A stretch of DNA of 63,500 nt from Symbiodinium natans (Eukaryota > Sar > Dinophyceae > Suessiales > Symbiodiniaceae): assembly GCA_905221605.1 (NCBI GenBank), contig CAJNDS010001001.1, positions 675,549 to 739,048 on the forward strand. The letters are read 5' to 3'. The first letter of the stretch is position 1; every line of letters starts with the position of its first letter. A program made the position numbers and the translations under genes. Below, piece after piece: positions 1 through 9,499 of the stretch. The notes under the pieces were generated by a model. That model saw nothing but the letters and a program-made list of their open reading frames with translations. It ran no database searches and was not told the DNA's origin.

Positions 1-69
1 AACCCTAAACCCTAAACCCTAAACCCTAAACCCTAAACCCTAAACCCTAAACCCTAAACCCTAAACCCT
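1..69. repeat. Telomere array at window start, (CCCTAAA)n
   Basis: About ten uninterrupted CCCTAAA units. The C-rich strand reads 5' to 3' from the left edge, the orientation expected of a true left chromosome end. Similar arrays occur all over the window, so this could also be an internal array at an assembly edge. Unique-looking sequence starts at about 70 with a foldback element whose sister copy lies near 16.1 kb. Confidence 0.9.
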
Positions 70-81
70 AGGGAGTAACCT

Positions 82-206
82 ACAGGGTGGGGCCCCCTTA
101 CTATGCTAACTGTAGTTAAGGGACTTATAACCTAACTTAGGGTCCTTATAACCCAATTTAGGGCCCTTATAACTCTACTTATAACTAGGGGGCCTCACCC
201 TGTAGG
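82..206. mobile_element. Foldback element, family F6 (copy 1)
   Basis: A roughly 125 bp element with inverted ends: it starts ACAGGGTGGGGCCCCCT and ends with the near inverse ending CACCCTGT. The interior has repeated TTATAAC and CTTAGGGTCC motifs. A second copy at about 16097-16226 is almost identical over its whole length, so this is a dispersed short element (MITE-like) with no coding capacity. It lies directly inside the terminal telomere array. Confidence 0.75.
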
Positions 207-475
207 CGCATAAACAAGCCCTACAAAAGCAGGCCTTTGGGCTCAAAACCCCTAAAATAAGACGCCTTAGCGCCTTCGGGTTACACTCCATTTCTAGGGG
301 TGACTCATAGAGTTGTAGAGGGATTACAGCACGATTCCGAAATCCACAAGCTCGAGCACGACCCCCCTGTCCGATTAAGACTCCACCTGTCAACATCCCT
401 GAATCCGTTCTTAGTAGGAATTGTAAGGAATCAGGATATTAGATGACAGTAGGGCACCAACAAGTCCCGCATTCC

Positions 476-602
476 CTACGAAGAGCCCGAAAGGTCCGCG
501 TCAGGTCTGCCCGATGGCCTGGCATAAGCCTTCTGGCGCAGCACCGGTGGAGGCTTTCCTTGCGCCAAAGCGACTGAGTGGTTCTCCACGGTTTGCTTAA
601 GA
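476..602 (-). CDS. Candidate terminal exon, unknown protein
   Basis: The minus strand is open from about 602 to a TAG at 476-478. Part of the product reads TVENHSVALAQGKPPP and then VLRQKAYARPSG. There is no Met and no recognised domain. It would be the last exon of a minus-strand gene whose other exons may be the coding-like islands at 950-1060, 1731-1832 and 3258-3352. It rests only on frame openness and protein-like composition. Confidence 0.25.
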
Positions 603-619
603 AACCCAGCAAACATCAC

Positions 620-860
620 AACGGTAATAATCCCTGCCTTACCCCTTACCCTCATATAAGGAAGAGTATAGTTTTTGTGTTTTGTTTTTGTTTTGTTGTT
701 TTTCTCTTTGTTTTTGGAGGGGGGAGGGCGGGCTGTCTTAAGAAACTAGAATAACAATCCCTGCTTTCCCGTTGCAAGAAAGGATACTTTTTTGGGGGGG
801 ACACATGCACTAGGATATAGGGATTAGGGTTTGTTTTAGGGTTTAGGGAATGGATCAGCA
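620..860. mobile_element. Foldback element, family F8, T-rich
   Basis: An element with TGCTTAAGAAAC-like ends, a long G-and-T-rich interior (TTTTGTTTTTG) and a copy of the motif AATCCCTGC on each side. Related sequences lie at about 18410-18600 and 34590-34680 (TGCTTAAGAACCCC inverted as GGGGTTAAGCA). It is noncoding. Confidence 0.5.
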
Positions 861-947
861 CTTCCGCCGGGATTTTGTTTGCCACTTGTCGAGCCCCTGA
901 TTTTGGGGTTTCGGGTTTAGGGCCGCAGTTTGGGCCTGAGGCGAATA

Positions 948-1062
948 GGAATCTGAGACAAGCAGCAGCACGATCGTCTTCTGGCCATGTCTGTGCCTGG
1001 ACATGAGGGAAAGGAGAGCGCGCGGAGCGGCCCCGCAGTGAGAACCAGTCTCTCAGTCACTC
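948..1062 (-). CDS. Coding-like island, minus strand
   Basis: A telomere-free island of about 110 bp open in two minus-strand frames. One reads RHGQKTIVLLLVSDS and another WPEDDRAAACL. I cannot choose between them and recognise no family. It lies between telomere arrays that would be intronic if the island is an exon. Confidence 0.2.
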
Positions 1063-1097
1063 AAACCGGACCAAGCCACTCAAACACTCCCCGAAAC

Positions 1098-1238
1098 CCT
1101 AAACCCTAAACCCTAAACCCTAACCCTAACCCTAAACCCTAAACCCTAAACCCCAAACCCTAAACCCTAAACCCTAAACCCCAAACCCTAAAACCCTAAA
1201 ACCCTAAGCCCTAATCCCTAAACCCTAACCCTCAAGCG
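1098..1238. repeat. Telomere-like array
   Basis: CCCTAAA units mixed with CCCTAA, CCCCAAA and CCCTAAAA variants. The array degrades toward its right end. Confidence 0.85.
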
Positions 1239-1730
1239 ACTCTGCCACCCTCGCAGGCCAGACGGTGACTGGGTACTGGTCTAGTCCCAGGAGGGGTTTA
1301 GGGTTTAGGGTTTAGGGTTTAGGGTTTAGGAGTAACCTAGGAATTAAAAGGGTACCTTTTGGTTTGAAGGGGATGAAAAGGGAACCCCAACCCGGAAAAA
1401 AGGACCTAAGGGCCTACTCCGGTTCCGGTCCTAGTGGTTGAAATTTCGAGATCAAGGGCCGTCGGCGCGACCTCGGAACCAAAAATGGGCTCCCATGTGG
1501 GGGGAGCCCATGATGTCTCAACCCTGCAAACCCCCCCCCCCCCTAAGCCCCCCCTCCCCTTCCCCCAAACCCTGAACCCTAAACCCTCAACCCTTTTTGC
1601 AGCAGGACTCCTCACCACTGCCCGCCCCTAAACCCGAAACCCTAAACCCCAAACCCTAAACCCTAACCCCTAAACCCTAAACCCTGAACCCTGAACCCAC
1701 AACCCTAAACCCTACCCCCTAAACCCCACC

Positions 1731-1832
1731 TCTTCACCGTCTCCACCTGCTTGGTATCCGCTTCGGTGACCGTCTTCACCTGCTCGGTATCCGCTTCGGT
1801 GGTCCAGAACGGTGGCCTCCTGCAGTGACGGC
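1731..1832 (-). CDS. Candidate exon with 11-residue repeat
   Basis: The minus strand is open across the island and encodes two near-identical 11-residue units, TEADTEQVKTV and TEADTKQVETV, from a 33 bp tandem duplication. The exon would end AAGAG|GTGGGG, a usable GT donor leading straight into telomere-like sequence. In-frame conservation of the repeat supports coding. The family is unknown. Confidence 0.4.
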
Positions 1833-1933
1833 CACCCTAAACCCTAAACCCTAAACCCTAAACCCTAAACCCTAAACCCTAAACCCTAAACCCTAAACCC
1901 TAAACCCTAAACCCTAAACCCTAAACCCTAAAC
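1830..1933. repeat. Telomere array
   Basis: About 14 perfect CCCTAAA units between two short unique islands. Confidence 0.95.
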
Positions 1934-2005
1934 GCCACGGAGGCCGGGGGCTGCCGGACGGTTTCTGCTTGGAGTTTTTTTTGCTCCAGACGCTTTGCTG
2001 GTTTA

Positions 2006-2090
2006 GGTTTGGGGTTTGGGGTTTGGGGTTTGGGGTTTGGGGTTTGGGGTTTGGGGTTTGGGGTTTGGGGTTTGGGGTTTGGGGTTTGGG
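2006..2090. repeat. Variant telomere array (TTTGGGG)n
   Basis: About a dozen consecutive TTTGGGG units that revert to TTTAGGG at the right edge. Homogeneity of one variant over a block points to local amplification of a variant unit, not random decay. Confidence 0.9.
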
Positions 2091-2404
2091 GTTTAGGGTT
2101 TAGGGTTTAGGGATCTGGTGTGCCCGACAGGGCGACAGGAAGCGGAAAGTCAGCAAAACTCACATCAACTGAACAGAAGCTCGGCACCCGACTCCTAAAC
2201 CCCAAACCCCAAACCCTAAACCCACAATCCAGTCGGACAACATACTTTAATGGGCTGTCAGGTGGGGCTTTAGCTACCCTTTTTTTGCAGCGGGCTTTCG
2301 GACATCCCGGCTGGCTGCAGAGCCAGAACGTTATTGGTCCCGCACCAGCTGCGCGAAACCCTGAACCCGGAACCCGAAACCCGGAACCCGGAACCCTGAA
2401 CCCT

Positions 2405-2560
2405 GAACCCTAAACCCTAAACCCTAAACCCTAAACCCTAAACCCTAAACCCTAAACCCTAAACCCTAAACCCTAAACCCTAAACCCTAAACCCTAAACC
2501 CTAAACCCTAAACCCTAAACCCTAAACCCAAACCCTAAAACCTAAACCCTAAACCTACAC
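2405..2560. repeat. Telomere array
   Basis: Long perfect CCCTAAA block that decays at the right into CCCAAACC and CCTACACC variants. Confidence 0.95.
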
Positions 2561-3257
2561 CCTAAACCTGCTAAGCCAGGGCGCAGGTTCCACAGTGGGT
2601 CAAGCCTGGGGCGGAGGTGAAGGCTTGGGAGGCTTCGGGATTATATATCTACCTTGCTATCTTAATTTGGGTTTCGGGTTGAGGGGTTTGAAGGCTTAGG
2701 GAAGCCAAAACCTACTTTCCTGTAGGCTCTTAGGATAAAGTCCTTCTAAGGCTCCTAGGTAACCTATTCAAGGGGGGCTCTCAGAACATGCCCCACTTCC
2801 CTAGGGGACTGAGAAACTACAAGGGGATGAAATTACCCAGTGTCTTCTTCGGCACCAAACCCTAAACCTCTTAACTCGGCGGTTTAGGGTTGCAACGCCG
2901 TGCAGTAGCCCCGGCCCCCCTACCAAGCCCAATCCTCATCCCTCTGTTGGACACCTCAATTCTTAGGGGCTGAATACCCTAGCCCCCAAAAAGGTTAACC
3001 TTGTATTTCTAGTAGGCTTCTGTATAAGGTTACCTAGCCAGTCCCGAAGACTACAACCCTAGACCCTTCTTGGGAACAATCCCCTCAAACCCGAAACCTT
3101 GAGGGGCCACCGTCTTGCCCCCTCAACCCCTCTAAACCCTAACTCCTAAACCCTGAACCCGCTTGTTTGAACTCAGACTCCTTGCGTCAGCTGGCTCGAT
3201 AACCTGAACCCTAAACCCAAACCCTAAACCCTAAACCCTAAACCCTAAACCCCGGGC

Positions 3258-3352
3258 CTGACGATCTGCTGGGAGTTGAGAACGAAGCCGCCCGCCAGCA
3301 GGATGAGGATGACCAGTGACCAGCAGCGCTGAGGTCGTTCAATGGGCTTGGA
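3258..3352 (-). CDS. Candidate exon with a membrane segment
   Basis: The minus strand is open and encodes IERPQRCWS followed by a hydrophobic stretch WSLVILILLAGGFVL and then NSQQIVRPG. This is a single transmembrane helix preceded by basic residues, as in a type II membrane protein. The exon would end GTCAG|GCCCGGG, a GC donor of the kind used in the reconstructed genes. The family is unknown. Confidence 0.4.
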
Positions 3353-3559
3353 CTGTTAGGGTGCCCTAAACCCTAAACCCTGACCCTAAAACCTAAACAC
3401 TAAACCCCAAACCCCAAACCCTAAGCAGAAGAAGTTTAGCAGGATGGGCTGGAGCTCGTGAACCGCACTTCCGCGCACACGCAGCTTTTAGGTTCGGGAG
3501 CTTGCCAGCTTTACTTCAGTTTAGGGTGTCAGTGGTTTAGGGGTTTAGGGTTTAGGGCT

Positions 3560-3673
3560 ACTTGGAGGTTTGTGGGTACTGATAAGTAGGGTAATGAATG
3601 GGGAGAGTATGGTGATAACCTTATTGAGGGTACTGATAACCCTACCTATGAAGACCCAAGTGAACCTCCAAGT
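3560..3673. mobile_element. Foldback element, family F2
   Basis: Ends ACTTGGAGGTTTGTGGGTAC and its inverse ending CCTCCAAGT. The interior has repeated TTATTGAGGGTACTGATAACC-like units around GTACCC and GGGTAC. It is one of at least ten copies. The CTACTTGGAGG / CCTCCAAGTAG ends place an AG at the downstream border in either orientation, which matters because copies elsewhere sit exactly at exon borders. Confidence 0.8.
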
Positions 3674-4655
3674 AGCTCAATCTCCCGCCCTAGATACTGC
3701 ACTGCTGAATGCAAGCCCTGGAGAGACTCCACAAAGGTTGATCTCAAGTGGGGGTTTACAAAAGTAAGGGACGCCAATACACTCCCCCCCAAAAATAGAA
3801 GAATTCCCTTAGAATAGAAGGATTCCCTTAAAACCCTAAACCCTAAACCCCTAAATTCGGAGACCCCCCCCCCCCCAACACGGCCGAGGACAGCACGCCA
3901 CAAACCGCCTACGAGCAGAGCAATTCTCCTCTGAGCCTTACCCATCTTGGGGTTGAGGGTTGAGTGTTTAGGGCAAAAAACCTCAAGAGCGGAGGCCTGA
4001 AAGACAGGCTTAGGATGGTTTCGGGTTTGTAGGAGGGGCCAAACAACCCTAAACCCTAAACCCTAAAGCCTAAACCCTAAACCCTAAACCCTAAACCCCC
4101 AAAAGCAGCGAAGCCACACCACGGCTGCGGAAGCTCTCCATGCCGCAGCCACATTTGTCGGCGCTGGGTTTAGGGTTTGGGGTTTAGGGTTTATGGTTTA
4201 AGGTTTAGGGTTGGAAGAGCTAGGGGGCTCGCACAAAGGGAGGAGGATTCAAAATGTAACGTCCCAAAAGGCTCAAAGGCCTGTGACTTGAGGTCTGAGT
4301 TCTGTTTCCCCTACGCTGAAGATAGCCCAAAAACTTCTGTAAGAAGGCCTTTTGGCCCAAGAACCCTAAAATAAGAAGCCTTAGATACGGTTTCGGAGGT
4401 CCTTCAGGAATTCGTGGGAGTGTTGGCTATGCAACTAACAATAAGAAAGAACAAGGTAAGAATAGTAGTAGGAGGTGCTTCGGAGTCAGGGAGATGTTAG
4501 GTTATCTTCTCGTGCCAACAAACCCTAAACCCTAAATAGGCTCTTGAGCACCTGTGCCGGCTTGAGCCACGACGATTGCAATCTGCCTCTAGTTCAAGGG
4601 GTCTGTTGGAGGTTCATGGAGACACAAAGGCAGGGTTTCATTACAAGTAAAGCCC

Positions 4656-4764
4656 TAAGGGTCCATGTACCTCTATGGTATATACTTGGCCCCTAAAGCT
4701 GCTATATGGGAACCCCTTTAAGGCCCAAGTATATACTATATGGGTACATGGACCCTTAGGGAAG
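4656..4764. mobile_element. Foldback element, family F1
   Basis: Begins AAGGGTCCATGTACC and ends GGGTACATGGACCCTT, an inverted pair. Between them are TATACTTGGGCC and GGCCCAAGTATA, giving a nested stem. Related copies lie at about 14357-14513, 24545-24614, 35425-35525, 37862-37995, 41030-41165, 46812-46918, 48450-48525, 51366-51580, 53315-53438 and 61921-62030. There is no coding potential. Confidence 0.85.
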
Positions 4765-5942
4765 TAATTATGGCTATATACCCGTGAACCTTCAAGAAGG
4801 GCTTGGGGTTGAGAGTTTAGGGCATCTTTGTACGATTGCGCCTGCTCGCAACTCGAAATTTCAGCGAGACCATGATGAATCATGGAAAGCTTACCCCCCT
4901 CCCCGGACTTTAACCCTAAACCCTAAACCTTGACCAGGTGCCCTTCTATTCTTCCATGAGGGTATTAGCGGGCGCGTCTCGAACCCCTAAGACTGCAACG
5001 TGTTTTCTTAGGGTTTAGGGTTTAGGAGGGTTAAGGGTTCAGGGTTTGGGCTCGCCCGCGCCCAAAACCCGAACAGGCCCACCGCCATCGGGTGATACAG
5101 GAGCCTGCAAAATAACCCGCAACCCTCAAACCCTTAAAGCACTGAAGCGCTAGTCACGATACCTTTCAAACTTAGAAGGCCAGTCATTCCTTAACCATCT
5201 AGACCAAGAGGCCCCCTAAACCCTCTGAACCCGAATTCATGTCAGAGACCAATGTCATAGACCCCATACTAGGGGCCCCCCCCCCGCCCCCAAATAGGTA
5301 CTGTAAACTCTGGGCAACCCCAAACCCTTAACTTTCCCTAAACCCTAAACCCTGGAACCTAAACCCTGAACCCCCGAACCCGAAGGCGACCGAAGCCCTA
5401 AACCTGCGTGTGCCCAAGACTTCGGCATTGTCCCAGCCCACCTCTCAACGTAGTTATAGGGTTCTTACAAGGGGGGCGGGGGGGGGGGAGGGGAGGGGAT
5501 GGGTTTAGGGTTTAGGGCTTGGGTTTAGGGTTTAGGGTTTAGGGCTTATCAGGTTTAGCGTTTAGGGCTCCAAGGGGGGTATGTATCCCAAGGTTCCCTT
5601 AATGCTTCCCAGTACTCCCGAAGGCTCCCTAAGCTTCCCTATAAAATTCCCTAGATACCTGCCCCCCTTGAGCCCCCCCCCCACCCCCCCAAGAACCCTA
5701 CAACTTAGGGCTCAGGGTTTGTTATGGGCTTCGGGTTCAGGGTTTCTGGATGTTTATGTTTAAGGGGTCTAAAGTTTAGGGTTCATAGGCTTAGGGCTCA
5801 GGGTTTCTGGATGTTTGCTTTTAAGGGAGGGTGTCGGGTACAGGGTTTATGGGCTTAGGGTTCAGGATTTTATGGGTCTCCTCAAGGGGTTTGGTTTAGT
5901 GGAGAACCGTGAAAAGCCCTGAAAACCAAACGCCACATGCAC

Positions 5943-5962
5943 ACTCTCTCTCTCTCTCTCTC
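5943..5962. repeat. CT microsatellite
   Basis: A run of about ten CT units. A similar run lies at 27523-27547. Confidence 0.9.
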
Positions 5963-6184
5963 GCCCACACACCGCAGTTCGTTGTCTGGAAAGGATCTGC
6001 AAATAATCAGCCCCAAAATATTACGTACAACTGGGGGGGGGGGACGGATGGCAGGCAACACCCAACACTTTGGAAATCTTCCCAAGCTGGTTCAAAGGAC
6101 TGACTCCGTTAGCGTTTAGGGCCATCTAGGGTTTAGGGTTTAGGGTTTTTTTTTAGGGTTTAGGGTTTAGGGTTAGGGCTTAGG

Positions 6185-6325
6185 GTTTTGCATGCAAGAT
6201 TCTTACAGGGCTTTGGGGCTTTGCCTGAAGTAAGAGCCAAAGACCTTGGTGGTGACTAAGAAGCACACGAGCGCTGTCCATCGCGAGAGCCCCACCAGAA
6301 AGCAACATGCCGGGCTCTGAAGCTA
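6185..6325 (-). CDS. Candidate exon, unknown protein
   Basis: The minus strand is open over about 45 codons and reads SGGALAMDSARVLLSHHQGL and then WLLLQAKPQSPV. There is no family assignment, and flanking sequence is telomere-like on both sides. Confidence 0.25.
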
Positions 6326-6737
6326 GGGTTTGTTCATCGACAGCCCTCTCGATGACAGGTTCTCATATATAGGTACCCCAACCCTTATCCTGAACCCTAA
6401 ACCCCTAAACCCCTAAACCCCCTAAACCCCTAAACCCCTACACCCTAAACCCTCAACCCCAAACCCTATAAACCCTAAACCCCAAACCCTTTTCCTGAAC
6501 CCTAAGCCCGAAGCCGCTTAACAAGACTTCTCCATGCCAGTTTTCGGGCCCTGCGGAGGGAGCGGGTTGGCGTTGTTGGTTTCGGGGTTTTAGGGTGTAG
6601 GGTTTCGGGGTTTTGCTGCTTTGGGCTTTGGGGCTACAAGGCTGGGGGATGTTAATGGTTTACGTGCTTCAGTGTTGTAGGGCAGGGTTGGGGATGGGTC
6701 TAGTGATTGTAAGGGTCTGACTATGGGTTTAGAGTTG

Positions 6738-6852
6738 GCGTTAAGGTTGACAGGGGCCGAGCTTGAGTTTCAAGAAGTTTCTGGCGCAGCTCCCCTGAGC
6801 GTGGCGGAGCCTCGACGGTGACCGAGGGCAGGGTGCGTGTGAACTGCCTCAG
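6738..6852 (-). CDS. Candidate exon, unknown protein
   Basis: The minus strand is open over about 40 codons with composition typical of a helical protein (PPRSGELRQKLLETQARP). No domain is recognised. Confidence 0.3.
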
Positions 6853-7021
6853 GACTGGCCATCCTACCCCGAACAGGGCTTTAGGGTCAATTCACTGTCC
6901 CTTTGAGACCAATCAGGTGCAAAAAAATCATCAGGCACCCAACCCCCGGCCCCCCCTACTTAACCCCCCTGGTTTAACCTCCTCTTTAATCCCCCTGTTT
7001 AACCCCCCTATTCAAAAAGCT

Positions 7022-7108
7022 GGTCACGCCGCGGTTAGCGGCTGTTGACGGTTTGCTACGGGAACCCACACCTAGCGCAAGCACCGCGACCATGGTCTTT
7101 TGTTGAGG
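7022..7108 (-). CDS. Candidate exon, unknown protein
   Basis: The minus strand is open and contains an ATG followed by MVAVLALGVGSRSKP. It could be a first exon with a short hydrophobic start. No family is recognised. Confidence 0.25.
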
Positions 7109-7635
7109 GGGGTTTAGGGTTTAGGGTCTAGGGTTTCGGGTTTAGGGTTCTTCTTTGGGTTGCATCAGCTTGTGGGGGTTTACGATAGTAGGGGGTACCT
7201 TATTGGGGTCCTCATTTTTTCGGGGATCCGATGCTGCTTGGGGGTCTCCATTATAGGGGCCACCGATTTTCGTACACCCCGATGTTGCTTCGTTTGAAAA
7301 CTTCCAGCGTTTTCAGGGAAAGGAAATTGTCATGCCTGAGGTGCGTCTTTGTGCGCCGAGGGGGGGGGGGACTTTTGTGGACACCTCGGCGTAGCAAAGC
7401 AGCACGAGTGTCTTCGTAGTGTGCACGAAGACTCCTTTGGATCAATTGTTACTGTCCGCTACCAACCCACCCGGTCTAGGGGTTAGGGTTTAGGGTGTAG
7501 GGTCTAAATTGAGTGTTCACAAAAAATTGTGAAACCTGACATCTGAACCCCAAACCCTTTCGAGGATGGCCATTGAATGCCCCTGAAAATATTCCTGAAC
7601 ATGATCCTTTTGAAACCAAAAAGGGGGTGGAAAAA

Positions 7636-7664
7636 CATATATACATATATATATATATATATAT
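7636..7664. repeat. TA microsatellite
   Basis: Runs of AT dinucleotides just before C-rich homopolymer tracts (7680-7730). Similar TA-rich runs lie at 11236-11270, 26739-26842, 46663-46720, 51780-51800 and 60780-60825. Confidence 0.9.
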
Positions 7665-7743
7665 GGTCCAGTGCTCCCCGGCCCCCCCCTCCCCCCCCCA
7701 CCCATGGTCTGGAACCCCCCCCCCCCCCCTGTGGTGTGGTTGG

Positions 7744-7915
7744 GGGTTGGTTTTAGGGTTAGGGTTTAGGGTTTGGGGTTTAGGGTTTAGGGTTTAGGGT
7801 TTAGGGTTTAGGGTTTAGGGTTTAGGGTTTGGGTTTAGGGTTTAGGGTTTAGGGTTTGGGTTTAGGGTTTAGGGTTTTAGGTTTAGGGTTTTTGGTTTAG
7901 GGTTTAGGGTTTGAA
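7744..7915. repeat. Telomere array, TTTAGGG orientation
   Basis: Mostly perfect TTTAGGG units with a few TTTGGG and TTTTAGG variants. The unit CCCCCTGTGGTGTGGTTGGGGGTTGG beside it recurs at 7720-7752 and again at 7936-7970, so array plus flank was duplicated. Confidence 0.9.
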
Positions 7916-8149
7916 AGGTTTTAGGGTTAACCCCCCCCCCCCCCCCTGTGGTGTGGTTGGGGGTTGGTTTTAGGGTTTAGGGTTTAGGGTTGGTTTAGGG
8001 CTTAGGGTTTGACAGGGTTTAGGGTTAGAGACGGTAGACCTGGAGGGGGGAAGGGGGGGGGGGTAAACGCCTCACACACATGGGTTTCCCCGAGGGCGCG
8101 CTCCGTCAACCGAACACAACACTCAAAACACGGGTTTTGGCGAGGGTCG

Positions 8150-8252
8150 GCCCCCCCCCCCCCCTACCTGACCATACCATGGGGGGGGGGGGGGGGGGGG
8201 GCCGGACACGCCAGACGCCGGACCATATATATGGGACCCCCCCCCCCCCCGA
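8150..8252. repeat. Poly-C / poly-G homopolymer cluster
   Basis: A C15-type run, a long G run and another C run within 100 bp, with CATATATATGGG between. Similar paired C and G runs occur at 41438-41515 and 41820-41930. Confidence 0.85.
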
Positions 8253-8333
8253 ACCCACCCTTAAAGACATAAAGCTCGATATTTGGTTGTTTGAGTATCA
8301 GAGACCAGTTAAAAAATCCACTTTCCCCGGGGG

Positions 8334-9140
8334 CGTTTTAATTGAAACGGGCCCCGTTTTAATTAAAACGCCTGGAACCAAGAACCAAGAACCAAGAACC
8401 AAGATTTCCGGAAAAGTCTTGGGACGAATCTTGGTTCCTTGGGGATGGGGGTGTTTTAATTAAAAACGGGCCCCGTTTTAATTCAAACGCCTGGAACCAA
8501 GAACCAAGAACCAAGATTCCCAGAAAAGTCTTGGGATGAGTCTTGGTTCCTTGGGGATGGGGGCGTTTTAATTAAAACGGGCCCCGTTTTAATTAAAACG
8601 CCTGGAACCAAGAACCAAGATTCCCAGAAAAGTCTTGGGACGAATCTTGGTTCCCGAGGTAGAGGGCCGTGTGAATTGCCTGGCTCCTCAACCTGACGGA
8701 CCCAGGTCCTGGGAACCAAGATTCGTCCCAAGACTTTTCTGGGAATCTTGGTTCTTGGTTCTTGGTTCCAGGCGTTTTAATTAAACCGGGGCCCGTTTTA
8801 ATTAAAATGCCCCCACCCCCAAGGAACCAAGATTCATCCCAAGACTTTTCTGGGAATCTTGGTTCTTGGTTCTTGGTTCCAGGCGTTTTAATTAAAACGG
8901 GGCCCTTTTTAATTAAAACGCCCCCATCCCCAAGGAACCAAGACTCATCCCAAGACTTTTCTGGGAATCTTGGTTCTTGGTTCTTGGTTCCAGGCGTTTT
9001 AATTAAAACGGGGCCCGTTTTAATTAACATGCCCCCATCCACTGGGAAATAAGACTCGTCCAAAGACTTTTCTGGGAATCTTGGTTCTTGGTTCTTGGTT
9101 CCGGCCGTGTTAATTAACACGGGCCCCGTGTTAATTAACA
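8334..9140. repeat. Giant foldback built from ~111-118 bp tandem units
   Basis: Three tandem units lie on the left (core GTTTTAATTAAAAC near 8335, 8453 and 8565) and four in inverse orientation on the right (near 8774, 8885, 8996 and 9107), around a roughly 50 bp spacer at 8656-8708. Each unit contains the palindrome pair TTTTAATTAAAAC / GGGGCCCC, a CCAAGAACCAAGAA run and TCCCAGAAAAGTCTTGGGA. Right-arm units are 111 bp, or 37 codons, so open frames run through several units on both strands. Those frames are by-products of the palindrome and repeat length, and I do not call them genes. A decayed fragment lies at about 9408-9450. Confidence 0.9.
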
Positions 9141-9499
9141 CGGTGCCCAGACCATGGGCACCAAGAATCCCCGAGTTGGATTGCCCCCCAAAACCACCGT
9201 AAGGAAGAAACTCATCGCCATGAGTTCTTGGGGGTGGGGGGGGGGGGGGCAAACTTGAGTCATTTCATGCAGTCAGATTCAGGGCAGCTGTCTTGGTTTG
9301 TTGTTCGCTATACAGCAAAGTATTAAGTTCATATTTCTTACTATAGCTCAAGAAGTCCTACATAAATATGAGCACAGAAAACTCTGATACGCATATTTGG
9401 AAATTACACGTTTTAAGTAAAACCGGGTCCGAACCAAGAACCAAGAATAACCCTGGACCTCAAAATTTAAACCCGAAACCCTACCCCTAAACCCTAAAC

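Noticed and set aside
8080-8463. 127-codon plus-strand frame
   Set aside because: Runs through poly-C and poly-G tracts and the first foldback units; composition is Pro/Gly runs and repeat peptides.
8593-9252. 219-codon minus-strand frame with repeated VLIKTGPVLIKTP units
   Set aside because: Created by 111 bp (37-codon) palindromic tandem units; the opposite strand is equally open with the mirror repeat, and nothing outside the repeat is coding-like.
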